Positions 24,890-33,728 are shown, counted from the stretch's first letter. The stretch is 64,000 nt of DNA from PALSA-505 sp036501145 (GCA_036501145.1 DASYAV010000133.1:1-64000); one strand, 5' to 3'. The notes: generated by a model not told the origin, from the sequence alone. A program made the numbers and translations.

Positions 24890-25249
24890 ATGAACATGCC
24901 CACCAGGGCCAGCGTCGGGGACCAGACCAGGGACACGCTGACCGGACTAGCCATGAACGACCATGAGCTGCTGCTCGAAGGTCTGGAGATGCGGGCTGAA
25001 TGGCAGCAGAAGAGCGGCCTGGATCCCCGCACGTTTTCCCTGGTCAAGATCGCTGCGCTGATCGCGCTCGACGCACCCCCCTCCTCTTACCTGTGGCAGG
25101 TGGGCACCGCGCTGGACGCCGGCTGCACGCCAGACGACCTGCTCGGCGTGCTGAAGGCCATCGCCCCGCAGGTCGGCGGGCCGAAGGTGGTGGCCGCCGC
25201 GCCGGAGCTCATGATCGCCCTCGGCCTCGAGCTGCCAGAAGACGCCTGA
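24890..25249 (+). CDS. Carboxymuconolactone decarboxylase-like (CMD) family protein
   Basis: 119 residues from ATG 24890 (GAGAGG nine bases upstream). All-helical CMD/AhpD-like pattern: LDPRTFSLVKIAALIALDAPPSSYLWQVGTALDAGCTPDDLLGVLKAI. The AhpD redox CxxC is absent; the only Cys is in DAGCTPDD. Most relatives of this type are not proven decarboxylases. It is a paralogue of the gene at 30630. It probably has its own promoter, given the dyad 86 nt upstream. Confidence 0.78.
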   Translation: MNMPTRASVGDQTRDTLTGLAMNDHELLLEGLEMRAEWQQKSGLDPRTFSLVKIAALIALDAPPSSYLWQVGTALDAGCTPDDLLGVLKAIAPQVGGPKVVAAAPELMIALGLELPEDA

Positions 25250-25447
25250 GCCCCCCGCGCAGGCAGTGTTCATCCACAATCGCTTGATGGCAGGAGGCAA
25301 TGCTCGGCAGCCGAGCTCGCCGGTCGGCAGCTGAGCTCACCGGGGACGCTGGTCCGGTACGCGCAGCGCCCGCAGCGACGCCTCCATCGCGGAACGGACC
25401 GCCTGCAGCGACCCTGCCTGCCGCCTCCGGCCGGGGAAGATCGTTAT

Positions 25448-25463
25448 CGCCCGGAACGGGTGA
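25448..25463 (+). promoter_or_regulatory. Dyad CGCCC-N6-GGTGA before HdeD-like gene
   Basis: CGCCC GGAACG GGTGA CGACACC, 49 nt before ATG 25512. Confidence 0.5.
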
Positions 25464-25511
25464 CGACACCCGGTGAGCGGCGGGAGATGCTGCAACGAAA
25501 AGGAGAGGCAA

Positions 25512-26102
25512 ATGATTGGCGACCAGGACAGCGACCAGCCACTACCTCTGGTGACCGTGCCCGGGTCGTGGCAGGCAGGGATCTTCCTCGGCGCGCTGAC
25601 GTTGATTCTCGGGCTCATCGTGAGCTTTCACCCGACGGGGTCGCTGAACGTGATCGCGGTCCTGCTGGGCATCCTTATGATCATTTCGGGTGTCTTCCAC
25701 CTGGTCCGTGTGTTCACCATTACGGACTCCAACCGGGTCTGGCTGGTCATCACCGCTCTGCTGTTCATCGTGCTGGGCGTCGTGCTCATCCGCCACCTGC
25801 ACCTGAGCCGGGCGCTGATCGGCCTGGTGATCGGGATCACCTTTATCGTCCAGGGGGTGGCGGAGCTCGCACGGGGGACCGCCGGTGGCGCCCGAGAGGG
25901 ACGGACCTGGTGGATCGCCTTCGGCGCGCTTAGCGTCATCGCCGGGATCTTCGTGACGGCGAGCCCGGTCTCCTCGCTCAACGTCCTGGCCGTGCTGACC
26001 GGGGTCTGGTTCGCCATCATGGGCGTCTTCGAGATGATCGGCGGCCTCCTGCTGTGGCATGAGGCGCGTGATGCGCGGGTCAGCGAACCGAAGCACGCGT
26101 AA
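25512..26102 (+). CDS. HdeD/DUF308 family membrane protein
   Basis: 196 residues from ATG 25512 with AGGAGAG six bases upstream. Six membrane helices in three internally similar pairs, with the DUF308 pattern GALTLILGLIVSFHPTGSLNVIAVLLGILMI repeated as GALSVIAGIFVTASPVSSLNVLAVLTGVWFAI. HdeD is an acid-resistance membrane protein in enterobacteria; in actinobacteria its relatives occur in stress clusters. Function here is inferred from that family only. Confidence 0.85.
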   Translation: MIGDQDSDQPLPLVTVPGSWQAGIFLGALTLILGLIVSFHPTGSLNVIAVLLGILMIISGVFHLVRVFTITDSNRVWLVITALLFIVLGVVLIRHLHLSRALIGLVIGITFIVQGVAELARGTAGGAREGRTWWIAFGALSVIAGIFVTASPVSSLNVLAVLTGVWFAIMGVFEMIGGLLLWHEARDARVSEPKHA

Positions 26103-26129
26103 CCAGCTGGCGATCGCGAGCAGCCGGTC

Positions 26130-26315
26130 TCACCGGTGTTTCGCAGGCAGGATGGCCCCGATCAGCCAGGCGATCGGGATGAAGAAGCCGATGATGCCGA
26201 GCACCCAGTGCCCCTTGCGGAAGCTCAGGACCATCACGGTGAACAGCAGGACCAGGTACAAGATGCCCAGCCCGATCGACAAGCCCACCTCTGAACCGCT
26301 CATGATTATCAACAT
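26130..26315 (-). CDS. Small two-helix membrane protein
   Basis: 61 residues from ATG 26315 (or 57 from ATG 26303). Two hydrophobic helices (about 10-30 and 40-57) separated by SFRKGHWV, ending in the basic PAKHR. The layout resembles PLDc_N/superinfection-immunity-like mini membrane proteins, but I cannot assign a family. It reads against the HdeD gene, with a dyad ~96 nt upstream that supports it as a real gene. Confidence 0.6.
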   Translation of the reverse strand: MLIIMSGSEVGLSIGLGILYLVLLFTVMVLSFRKGHWVLGIIGFFIPIAWLIGAILPAKHR

Positions 26316-26410
26316 CCGTCCGGGTCATGCCGCCTGGCAGCGGAGCCGTGCTTCGGGTCAGCAGGTTGCCGTTCCCGCTCGCAGTGTGCGGCCAGGCGGC
26401 GCCGCGGGCA

Positions 26411-26426
26411 TCACCCGCTTTGGATG
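26411..26426 (-). promoter_or_regulatory. Dyad CATCC-N6-GGTGA before the small membrane gene (minus strand)
   Basis: Read on -: CATCC AAAGCG GGTGA TGCCCGC, ending 96 nt before ATG 26315. Correct orientation and distance for that gene. Confidence 0.5.
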
Positions 26427-26439
26427 ATCACTTCTGCGG

Positions 26440-27135
26440 TCAGCCGTCCCGCTCCCCCGGAGCCCGGAACGCGGCGACCAGGCGGGCGACCAGTGTGGCC
26501 AGGAACACCTGGCCGATAAGGGCTTCGAGCGTGGCGATGGCCCGGCCGCCGTCACCCGCAGCGGTGAAGTCCCCGTAGCCGAGCGTGGTCAGCGTGGTGA
26601 AGCTGAAGTACTGGAATATCTGCGGGCTGGCCGACTCCCCGTGAACGAAGAACGGCGCTGTGCCCAGCGACTGAATCGCCGCATAGCAAGCGGCGAACAT
26701 CAGCCCCACGATCAGGTAAGCGCTGATTGCCCCGTAGATGCTCTGGATGGTCACCGTGCGCCGGGCCAGCACCCGGCGTACGATCAGGACCGCGCTGAAC
26801 AGCAGGATGAGAGCTTTCCAGATCTCGGCCCAGCCGTAGCCGGCCCGGGCGCCGGTCAGCGCCGCCGCCACGCCCGCCAGCGAGCCGGTCAGCACAACGG
26901 CAACGGCGATGCGCACCTGGCGCCGCCTCAGCGGCGAGTTACGGAGCGCCAGCAGGATGACCGCGGCGAACAGCACCACCTGGAGGGGCTCGGCGAGCTT
27001 TTGGATGCTGAACGCCGCCAGCAGGTAGTTCACGATCAGAAGGAGCAGCAGCAGGCCGAACCGGCCGGGTGGCTCCGGCGGTTCGTCGTGGGCCCCAGGC
27101 GAGGCTGTCCGCCCGGCCGGGGATGAGAATGTCAT
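26440..27135 (-). CDS. Two-pore-domain-type potassium channel (Ion_trans_2)
   Basis: 231 residues. Five or six hydrophobic segments; the last two flank a pore loop with the K+ selectivity filter TTLTTLGYGD at ~181-189, followed by a short cytoplasmic tail. No RCK/TrkA domain. The N-terminal ~25 residues are Pro-rich and cytoplasmic. It lies 51 nt after the DUF1269 gene on the same strand, so they are probably one operon controlled from the 27750 region. Confidence 0.88.
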   Translation of the reverse strand: MTFSSPAGRTASPGAHDEPPEPPGRFGLLLLLLIVNYLLAAFSIQKLAEPLQVVLFAAVILLALRNSPLRRRQVRIAVAVVLTGSLAGVAAALTGARAGYGWAEIWKALILLFSAVLIVRRVLARRTVTIQSIYGAISAYLIVGLMFAACYAAIQSLGTAPFFVHGESASPQIFQYFSFTTLTTLGYGDFTAAGDGGRAIATLEALIGQVFLATLVARLVAAFRAPGERDG

Positions 27136-27186
27136 GGCTCCCAGATCCCGTCCGGACGGGCAGCCGGCCGCTGAGTGCCGGGGGCG

Positions 27187-27675
27187 TTACGCCGTGCCGT
27201 GCAGGGCGTCCTGGAGTTCCTTCTCGCCTTCCTTGGACAGCGAGGTCTTCAGAACGGTGCCGCCGTACTTGCTCATCGCCTCGACGGCCTTGTCCGGGGT
27301 GACCTTCTCCACCATCAAGAACAGGGCGGAGTTACCCGGCTTGATCATGCCGCGCACCTGGTCCTGGAACGCGCGGTCGACGCCGCTCTTGGTCACCTTG
27401 CCCATGAGGGCACCCAGCCCGGCGCCGACGGCCATGCCGAGGACCGGTACGAAGAACAGCAGGCCGAACAGCATCCCCCAGAACATGCCCCAGGTGGCAC
27501 CGCCGCCGACCGAGTGGTGACTGGTGTGGACGTGGTATTTGCCTTCCTTGTCCCGCACGATCGCGGCGATCGCGTCGGGCTCGATGATGAGGTCCTTCGC
27601 TAGCCTCTGCGCCTCTGCGGCCGCCGCATCGGCGGTGGTCTCATCGGGATATCCGATGGCGATCAGATCAGCCAT
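27187..27675 (-). CDS. DUF1269 family protein
   Basis: 162 residues from ATG 27675 (AGAAGGAGAAG upstream); the frame is open further but not family-like. The N-terminal MADLIAIGYPDETTADAAAAEAQRL, a central Gly/hydrophobic stretch (TWGMFWGMLFGLLFFVPVLGMAVGAGLGALMGK, ~66-98) and ALFLMVEKVTPDKAVEAM are typical of DUF1269. The glycine-rich hairpin may insert in the membrane. Function unknown; genes of this family are often induced by stress. Confidence 0.85.
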   Translation of the reverse strand: MADLIAIGYPDETTADAAAAEAQRLAKDLIIEPDAIAAIVRDKEGKYHVHTSHHSVGGGATWGMFWGMLFGLLFFVPVLGMAVGAGLGALMGKVTKSGVDRAFQDQVRGMIKPGNSALFLMVEKVTPDKAVEAMSKYGGTVLKTSLSKEGEKELQDALHGTA

Positions 27676-27749
27676 GACGTGCACTTCTCCTTCTGCCGGT
27701 GACCGTTGCGTCCAGTCCACCAGTCCACCAGTCCGCCGCCCGTCGCGCC

Positions 27750-27766
27750 CCACCCCGGACGGGTGA
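27750..27766. promoter_or_regulatory. Bidirectional CACC-N7-GGTG dyad between DUF1269 and LAL genes
   Basis: On +: CACCC CGGACG GGTGA TACGGCA, 132 nt before the TTG at 27898. On -: CACCC GTCCGG GGTGG GGCG, 75 nt before ATG 27675. Confidence 0.55.
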
Positions 27767-27808
27767 TACGGCAGGGCCACCTGAGACAACCACGGAATGG
27801 CACAAGGA

Positions 27809-27844
27809 CGTAAAAGAGATACCGCAACCGATTGCGTTTTTACG
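27809..27844. promoter_or_regulatory. Nested inverted repeat before LAL regulator
   Basis: Outer arms CGTAAAA (27809-27815) and TTTTACG (27838-27844) enclose inner arms CGCAA (27823-27827) and TTGCG (27832-27836) with loop CCGA. It sits in an AT-rich pocket 54 nt before the regulator start, between divergent genes, so an operator is more likely than a terminator, although the inner stem is followed by five T. Confidence 0.45.
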
Positions 27845-27897
27845 CGGCAGGATTCATCCCTGGCTACCGCAATTGGCGGACTGTAGATTAGGCAGAG

Positions 27898-30198
27898 TTG
27901 ACTGACCCAATACGCGGGGACGGGGCACCACCCAACCGAAAACTGGGCGCTGCCCCCAGTTTGCCGCGTGCCAGGGCCAGCTTTGAAGCGCCAATTGAAT
28001 CAAAGCTCTACCCTCCGGGCTCACGCACGGAATGGATGGACCGGCCGGAACTCATCCGGTTCCTGGCCAGCGGGACCGGCACGCTTGTGCTGGTGGACGC
28101 GCCCGCTGGGTTCGGAAAGACGACCCTAGTGGCGCAGTGGTGCTCCAGCCCGCTGGAGCGCCGCCCGTTCGCCTGGATCTCGCTGGACCAGGCCGATAAC
28201 GACCCGTGCAGGCTGTGGTGGCACGTGGTGTGCGCGCTGCAGCGTGCCTGTCCCGGGCTGGCCGCCGAGGACATCCTGAGCGCGTTGCGCGTGCAGGATC
28301 CCCAGGTCACAGAGACCGTGCTGCCGCTTCTGGCCAATGCGCTGGCCACCCTGCCGGCCCCCGTTGTCGTTGTGCTCGACGACTATCACGTGATCAAAGA
28401 CCGCGGCTGCCACGACCAGATCGCGTTCCTCGTGCACCACCTCCGGCCGCCTGTCCAGCTCGTTCTCATCACGCGCGCCGACCCACCGCTGCCGCTGGCC
28501 CGGATGCGGGTGACCGGTGAGATGACCGAGATCCGGGCACGCGAACTGCGCTTCACACCGCGGGAAGTGGCCACGCTCGTGACCTCCGTGTCCGCCGTGG
28601 TGCTCGACGAGCGTGATCTGGCCGATCTCGCAGGCCGGACCGAGGGATGGCCGGCCGGCGTATACCTCGCCGCGCTCTCGCTGCGCGGCCATCCTTCGCC
28701 GCATGCCTTCGTCCGTGAGTTCACCGGAGATAATCGTTTCATCGTTGACTTCCTGGCTGATGAAGTGCTGAACCGCCAGCCGCGTGAGATCCAGGAATTC
28801 CTGCGGCGAACGTCTATTCTCAGCCGGTTCTGCGCACCCCTGTGCGAAGCCGTCAGCGGCTCCGCGGACGCCACGGAAATACTGGACGTCCTCGAGCGGG
28901 AGAACCTCTTCATCGTGCCGCTCGACGACACCCGGGAGTGGTATCGGTATCACCACCTCTTTGAACAGGTGCTCCGCAGTCACCTGGCGCACGCCGAGCC
29001 GGGCCTGGAGCCCAGCCTGCATCGGAGGGCCAGTGACTGGCATCACCGGCACGGGTCGGCAGACGAGGCGATCGGTCATGCGATCGCCGCCGGTGACCCG
29101 GCCCTGGCCGCTGGGCTCATCGCAAGCTACTGGCTGGCGTACGCCTACTGCGGGCAGGTGGCAACGGTTCTCGGCTGGCTTCGCTCACTCGGTGATGATC
29201 AGATCGCCGCCAGTCCCCTGGCGGCGCACTGCGCGGCCTGGGCGGCCGCCCTGTCGGGCGACCGGCATACGGCACGGCGCTGGCTCCCCGTCATCGATGC
29301 GGCCGAGCATGAGGGAGTGTTGCCGGACGGGATGCCATCGCTGACGTTCTCCGCCGCTCTGCTGAGGGCCGTCTACGGCTTCGAAGGCGTCCGGGTGATG
29401 CGCGAGTCGGCGGTCACGGCCACCGGAATCGAGGACGACCCGGCGTCACCCTGGTATGCCCTGGCCCAGATGGCGCTTGGCTTCAGCCTGTACCTGTCCG
29501 GCGATCCCACCGCGCCCGGGCCGCTGCAGGAGGCGGTGCGCAGCGAGGCGTCCCTGCCGGTGACGCGTATCGTGAGCCTGTCCACGCTGTCTTTGATCGA
29601 AGCAGAATCCGGCAACCTGCCCAGGGCACGCCAGCTCATGCAGGCCGCTTATGACTTGGCGCAGCGCGACGACCTCAGCCGGACGCCGTCCGCCACCCTC
29701 GCTCACGTGGCCGCGGGGGCGGTGTACGCCGCGGACGGCCGGCTCGACGAAGCCCGCGGTGAGCTGGAACAAGTCATGCGGCTGCGCAGGCAGAGCTCCG
29801 GGATCAGCCCGTGGCCCACCCTGGAGGCGTCCCTCCGGCTCCTGCCTGTGCTGCTCGCCCTCGGGGACCGGAAAGGAGCGGCGCGGCTGGCCAGCGAGGC
29901 CAGGGACACGCTGACCGCGCTGCCCGACGGCGCGCAGGCCCAGCTGGCCCGGCTGGAGGCGCTCGAACACCGGCTGGCCACCCCGAAACCAGCCGCGGCT
30001 GGTGCGGAGCGCCTGACCGAACGGGAGCTGACCGTACTGCGGCTGCTCGGCGGCACGCTGTCCCTCCGCGAGATCGGGCAGCACCTGTTCGTCTCGGCGA
30101 ACACGGTGAAGACGCACACTCAGGCGATCTACCGGAAGCTGGGCGTATCCACGAGGCGCGAAGCGGTCATGCAGGCCAGAAAGGCAGACGTACTCTGA
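27898..30198 (+). CDS. LAL (MalT-like) LuxR-family regulator 1
   Basis: 766 residues from TTG 27898; a later ATG (28033) would cut off the conserved SKLYPPGSRTEW segment. Domain order: Walker A APAGFGKTT at ~68-76, Walker B VVVVLDDYH at ~157, a sensor RTEGWPAGVYLAALSL, the winged-helix-type YRYHHLFEQVL region, a long TPR-like helical part (~390-690), and a C-terminal LuxR helix-turn-helix (LTERELTVLRLLGGTLSLREIGQHLFVSANTVKTH, ~705-745). STAND-type ATPases of this class are switched on by a ligand or inhibitor protein and activate transcription. Ligand unknown. One of five in 21 kb, with least similarity to the other four. Confidence 0.9.
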   Translation: MTDPIRGDGAPPNRKLGAAPSLPRARASFEAPIESKLYPPGSRTEWMDRPELIRFLASGTGTLVLVDAPAGFGKTTLVAQWCSSPLERRPFAWISLDQADNDPCRLWWHVVCALQRACPGLAAEDILSALRVQDPQVTETVLPLLANALATLPAPVVVVLDDYHVIKDRGCHDQIAFLVHHLRPPVQLVLITRADPPLPLARMRVTGEMTEIRARELRFTPREVATLVTSVSAVVLDERDLADLAGRTEGWPAGVYLAALSLRGHPSPHAFVREFTGDNRFIVDFLADEVLNRQPREIQEFLRRTSILSRFCAPLCEAVSGSADATEILDVLERENLFIVPLDDTREWYRYHHLFEQVLRSHLAHAEPGLEPSLHRRASDWHHRHGSADEAIGHAIAAGDPALAAGLIASYWLAYAYCGQVATVLGWLRSLGDDQIAASPLAAHCAAWAAALSGDRHTARRWLPVIDAAEHEGVLPDGMPSLTFSAALLRAVYGFEGVRVMRESAVTATGIEDDPASPWYALAQMALGFSLYLSGDPTAPGPLQEAVRSEASLPVTRIVSLSTLSLIEAESGNLPRARQLMQAAYDLAQRDDLSRTPSATLAHVAAGAVYAADGRLDEARGELEQVMRLRRQSSGISPWPTLEASLRLLPVLLALGDRKGAARLASEARDTLTALPDGAQAQLARLEALEHRLATPKPAAAGAERLTERELTVLRLLGGTLSLREIGQHLFVSANTVKTHTQAIYRKLGVSTRREAVMQARKADVL

Positions 30199-30219
30199 TG
30201 TCGCCGCAGGAATGCCCGG

Positions 30220-30261
30220 TCACCCGGGTGAACGGGCGGGATGGGTGAGAACATCTCACCC
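30220..30261. promoter_or_regulatory. Two TCACCC/GGGTGA palindromes before the 30373 operon
   Basis: A perfect 12-bp palindrome TCACCCGGGTGA (30220-30231) is followed by GGGTGAGA-ACA-TCTCACCC (30243-30261), perfect over 8+8 bases. Both share the half-site of the CACC-N7-GGTG dyads but with other spacing. They lie 112-153 nt before GTG 30373. Confidence 0.55.
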
Positions 30262-30372
30262 TTACTCAGGGTACAAAGAAGATGTACTGTCCGGCGTTCA
30301 GCGAAGCTGAGAGTCTCAGCGGCCCGGGAGTCCAGGAGCCGAGAGGCAAACCCGCGACGGAGGAACTGTACC

Positions 30373-30633
30373 GTGACCGTGACCGCCGGGAGATTCCACC
30401 GGTACCGGATCATTCTCCGGGGCGAATGCAGGCATTTGCTGGTGGGCCTGGCCGCCGAGCACCAAGTGGAGTCGGGCCGGGGCTGGACGTGCATCATGGC
30501 GTCGGTACGTGACGAGTCTGAGTTCTACGGGCTGCTGGACCGGTTCCAGGATTTCGGGCTGCACATCGTCAGCCTGAACGAGCTCGGCGCGGACGTGCTG
30601 CGCCCATGGACCGCCGTCGGAACCAGCGGATGA
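30373..30633 (+). CDS. Small protein beside LAL regulator (YGLL motif)
   Basis: 86 residues from GTG 30373, chosen for GGAGGA eight bases upstream. Pattern: basic strand-rich start (MTVTAGRFHRYRIILRGE), then ESEFYGLLDRFQDFGLHIVSLNEL. The second half matches the product at 33992 (ALYGLLSRLETLGVQVLEVRRL), so they are paralogues. It overlaps the following CMD-like gene by four bases. No family I can name; perhaps an ACT- or ferredoxin-like small alpha/beta fold that modulates the adjacent regulator. That role is speculation from position. Confidence 0.62.
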   Translation: MTVTAGRFHRYRIILRGECRHLLVGLAAEHQVESGRGWTCIMASVRDESEFYGLLDRFQDFGLHIVSLNELGADVLRPWTAVGTSG

Positions 30634-31007
30634 ACCACCGCCGCGGCCGGGCAGGCTTCGCGGAGTGGCCGGCCAGCATCACAGCACAGGAGGGGGCCAG
30701 CGGTGGAACGGCTGCCGACGCGGCCGCCGGCAACATCGAAGAGTCTGGGCTGGACGCAAGGACTCATGCCCTGGTCCGGCTGGCCGCTCTGATCGCGGCC
30801 GGGGTGCCTGGCACGGACTACGACCGGCACATTTCCACCGCGCTCGACTGCGGCGTCACGCCTGACGAGGTCGTCGGCGTGCTGGTCGCCTTGCTCCCCA
30901 CCGTGGGCACCGCCCAGGTCAGCACGGCGGCGGATGCCGTCCGCGCCGCCATTGACCGCGTCGCCGCCGACATGTCGTCCGATCGCTCAGGGAGCGCGGC
31001 GCCGTAG
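30630..31007 (+). CDS. CMD-like helical protein, paralogue of the 24890 product
   Basis: 125 residues from ATG 30630, whose ATGA overlaps the upstream stop. After a basic, poorly ordered N-terminus (~40 residues) comes the CMD-like core LDARTHALVRLAALIAAGVPGTDYDRHISTALDCGVTPDEVVGVLVALLPTVG. As in the 24890 protein, the redox CxxC is missing and one Cys remains at the same place (DCGVTPDE). Likely cytoplasmic oligomer. The catalytic capacity is doubtful. Confidence 0.75.
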   Translation: MNHRRGRAGFAEWPASITAQEGASGGTAADAAAGNIEESGLDARTHALVRLAALIAAGVPGTDYDRHISTALDCGVTPDEVVGVLVALLPTVGTAQVSTAADAVRAAIDRVAADMSSDRSGSAAP

Positions 31008-31031
31008 CCACACCGCGATGCCAGCCAGCGA

Positions 31032-33728
31032 TCAGAGCATGCCGAGCCGGCGTGCGTTGCGGACGGCCTCTCCACGGTGTGTCGCGGCCAGCTTGCGGTA
31101 GATGCTCTTTAGATGCGTCTTGACCGTGTTCACCGAGATGTACATCGCAGCTGCAATCTCAGCGGTACTTTCCAGCGCGGACACGTGCTGAAGCACCTCT
31201 CGCTCGCGAGCGCTCAGTTCTTCCACGATGACCGGGGCTGGCTCCCCGGCGGGCGGCAGGGCGCCGGCCTGGCCGCTGCCGGCCAGGCCAGGCTCCAGCA
31301 GGCGGCGGTGGCGGTGCGCGAGTTCCGGGTCGCGCCGGAGAACCTGCCTCAGCCAGCTTCGTTCCATCACGAAGGGAAGCCGATGCTGTTCCGGTTCCCC
31401 GAGCCGCAGCGCCTGCTCCAGCGACTGCCGGCCGCGTGCGTCCTCGCCTCGGCCGAAACTGAGCTGCGCGTCTGTCAGCCACGCCATGAGGCGGACGCTG
31501 TCCGTCGTCTCTTCCGTCCACGGCGCGCTGGCCAGTACCTCCGTAGCGGCCTCGGGGTTCCCGGCCGCCAGCCGTGCCGCGGCGAGCGCAGCCGCCGCGC
31601 CGAGTGAAGACGCGGGGCTGGCCCTGCTGGCCGCATCCGCCGCGGACGGGAAGTCTCCCATCATCAGGTAGGCCGACGAGTCCAGCAGCAAAAGCCGGTG
31701 CCCGATCCAGGCAGGCGGCGACCAGCCCTGCCGGACGCGCGCGGCTATCTCCAGGGCAGCCCGGCCGTGCCCCCCGGCCAGGCAGCGGCGGGCGGCGGTG
31801 AGGCCCGCGGCCGCGTCGATCAGCCTGTCCGGCCGGGATCTCAGTGCCTCCCGCGCCCGCCGGTACCACGAGCGGGACCGCGACAGCTCGTTCCGCTCCA
31901 GGTGCACGGTGGCCAGCGCGACCTCGGCCGCCAGGGTCCTCGGCCCGGCCGGCCGGGCGGTCTCGTCTTCCGGCCTGACCACCGTCTCGGCCAGCTCCGC
32001 CGCCCGGCTGAGCCGTCCGCTCAGCGCCTCGATCAGCGCGAGGTGACCGATGCATGCGGCGAGCTCGCTCTCGCTGTCTGGAGTCCGCGCGGCCGCCGCT
32101 CCCGCCTCGAACGTGGCCGCTGCTTCCGCGAAGTCACCCGACCACAACCGCACGGCCGCATACCCGGCCAGCACGTATGGCTCGATGGACGGCTGCCGGG
32201 CGAGCTGATCCGCGGGGATCGCGTTCAGCAGCAGCCGTGAGCGGTCGGCCGCGGCAGCCGCGGCGCCGAGGTCTCCGCAGCGCCGGCCCAGCGCCAGGCG
32301 GATCAGCGCGGCGGCGAGGCGAGATGGGATCTCCTCTTCGCCGGACCGGTCCGCGAGCATGTCCTCGGCTGCGCGCATGAAGGCCGCGCTCCGGGCGTCC
32401 TGGCCCTGGGCGGCACCGATGGCCGCGGTGACCAGCAGCGGCTGTGGGTCGGTCCACCTGCCATCGCCCGGCATCTGCCGGAAGGCGCCGGTGAGCGCTT
32501 CGTCGCCCCCGGGCTCGATCAGCTGGGCCACGGCGAGCTCATCAAGCACCGTGCGGGCGGCGAATTGCCAGTCCCCGGCGTCGGCGGCGTGCCGGACCGC
32601 CTCCCGGAGAGAGCCGTTCCTCCGGTACCACCCGGCCGCCCGCAGGTGCAGGCCCGGGACCTGGCCCGGGTCATCACGCCGTAGCTTGAGCCGCAGCACC
32701 GCGGCGAACAGCGCGTGATACCGGTACCAGCCGCCGTCGTCCCGCTGCACGAAAGCATTCGCCTGCGCCAGTTCCGGAAGCACGCTGGTGTCGCTCCCGT
32801 CGCCGGTGAGCTCGGCGGCGAGGTCCTCGCTCATCCGGTCCAGGATGCTGGTCCGCAGCAGGAAGTTCCGCACCTGGACGGGCTGGGTGTTGAGGACCTC
32901 CTCCACGAGATACCCGGCCACGGCGCTGTCCTCGGCAATCAGTTCCTTGACGAACTGCTCCGGGTCGGGGTGCCCGGCCATGGAGATGGCGGCCAGGCGC
33001 ATGACCGCCACCCAGCCCTCGGCCCGTCTGCTAAGACGCTCCAGCGACTCCGCCGATAGCACGACGTCATGCCGCGCCATGAGCTGCTCGGCTTCGGGAA
33101 TGCTGAACGCGAGGTCCCTGGCGCGGATCTCGGTGAGCTCGCCCGCGAGCCGGTACCGGTGCAGCGGGAGCAGCGGATCGATGCGCGAGCCGGCGACCAG
33201 CCGCAGCCCCGGCCTGGCGTTGCGCAACACGTACGCCAGCCCGTCCACCACCTTCGGCGCGGTGAGCAGGTGCATGTCGTCGAGCACCAGCGTCACCGGC
33301 GGCTCCTGCGCCGCCATCAGCGATGCGAACCGGAGAAGCAGTTCGTGGTCGACCGCGTAACGCCGAGGCGCAGCGGCGAGAGCCCTGGGGACGGCAACAC
33401 CGGCCCGCCGCAGCGCGGCCAGGACATAGGACCAGAAAACCTTCGGCCGGTTGTCGTAGTCGTCGAGGGTGACCCAGGCCAGCGCGCCCGCCGGCGGCCT
33501 GGCCGCGGCCCACAGCGCGAGGGCCATTGTCTTGCCAGCACCCGGAGGACCGGTCACCGTGGTGACTGGGCCCTGCGCACCCTGAGCGATGCGTTCCTCC
33601 AGCCGGGGGCGCGGCACGAGCCAGCTCGGCACCCCCGGCATGGTGATCTTGGATGCCAGGACGGGATCGGCCGCCCCCGCCGCCTGTCGTGCTGAACCCG
33701 CCGCCACCGGCGTAGCCGCGGTGGTCAC
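31032..33728 (-). CDS. LAL (MalT-like) LuxR-family regulator 2
   Basis: 898 residues from GTG 33728, chosen because AGGGGGGGAG lies just upstream; GTG 33749 has no such site. Walker A GPPGAGKT at ~60-67, Walker B TLVLDDMHLL, sensor AEGWVAVMRLAAISM, WYRYHALFAAVLRLKL, a very long helical repeat region, and C-terminal helix-turn-helix LSAREREVLQHVSALESTAEIAAAMYISVNTVKTHLKSIYRKL. It is closely similar along its length to the regulator at 45871, so these two are a paralogous pair separated by 12 kb. It converges on the CMD-like gene. Confidence 0.9.
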   Translation of the reverse strand: MTTAATPVAAGSARQAAGAADPVLASKITMPGVPSWLVPRPRLEERIAQGAQGPVTTVTGPPGAGKTMALALWAAARPPAGALAWVTLDDYDNRPKVFWSYVLAALRRAGVAVPRALAAAPRRYAVDHELLLRFASLMAAQEPPVTLVLDDMHLLTAPKVVDGLAYVLRNARPGLRLVAGSRIDPLLPLHRYRLAGELTEIRARDLAFSIPEAEQLMARHDVVLSAESLERLSRRAEGWVAVMRLAAISMAGHPDPEQFVKELIAEDSAVAGYLVEEVLNTQPVQVRNFLLRTSILDRMSEDLAAELTGDGSDTSVLPELAQANAFVQRDDGGWYRYHALFAAVLRLKLRRDDPGQVPGLHLRAAGWYRRNGSLREAVRHAADAGDWQFAARTVLDELAVAQLIEPGGDEALTGAFRQMPGDGRWTDPQPLLVTAAIGAAQGQDARSAAFMRAAEDMLADRSGEEEIPSRLAAALIRLALGRRCGDLGAAAAAADRSRLLLNAIPADQLARQPSIEPYVLAGYAAVRLWSGDFAEAAATFEAGAAAARTPDSESELAACIGHLALIEALSGRLSRAAELAETVVRPEDETARPAGPRTLAAEVALATVHLERNELSRSRSWYRRAREALRSRPDRLIDAAAGLTAARRCLAGGHGRAALEIAARVRQGWSPPAWIGHRLLLLDSSAYLMMGDFPSAADAASRASPASSLGAAAALAAARLAAGNPEAATEVLASAPWTEETTDSVRLMAWLTDAQLSFGRGEDARGRQSLEQALRLGEPEQHRLPFVMERSWLRQVLRRDPELAHRHRRLLEPGLAGSGQAGALPPAGEPAPVIVEELSAREREVLQHVSALESTAEIAAAMYISVNTVKTHLKSIYRKLAATHRGEAVRNARRLGML

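Noticed and set aside
27809..27841. Reading CGCAA-CCGA-TTGCG-TTTTT as an intrinsic terminator
   Set aside because: It lies between divergent genes where no transcript should end, and its stem is only five pairs; operator preferred.
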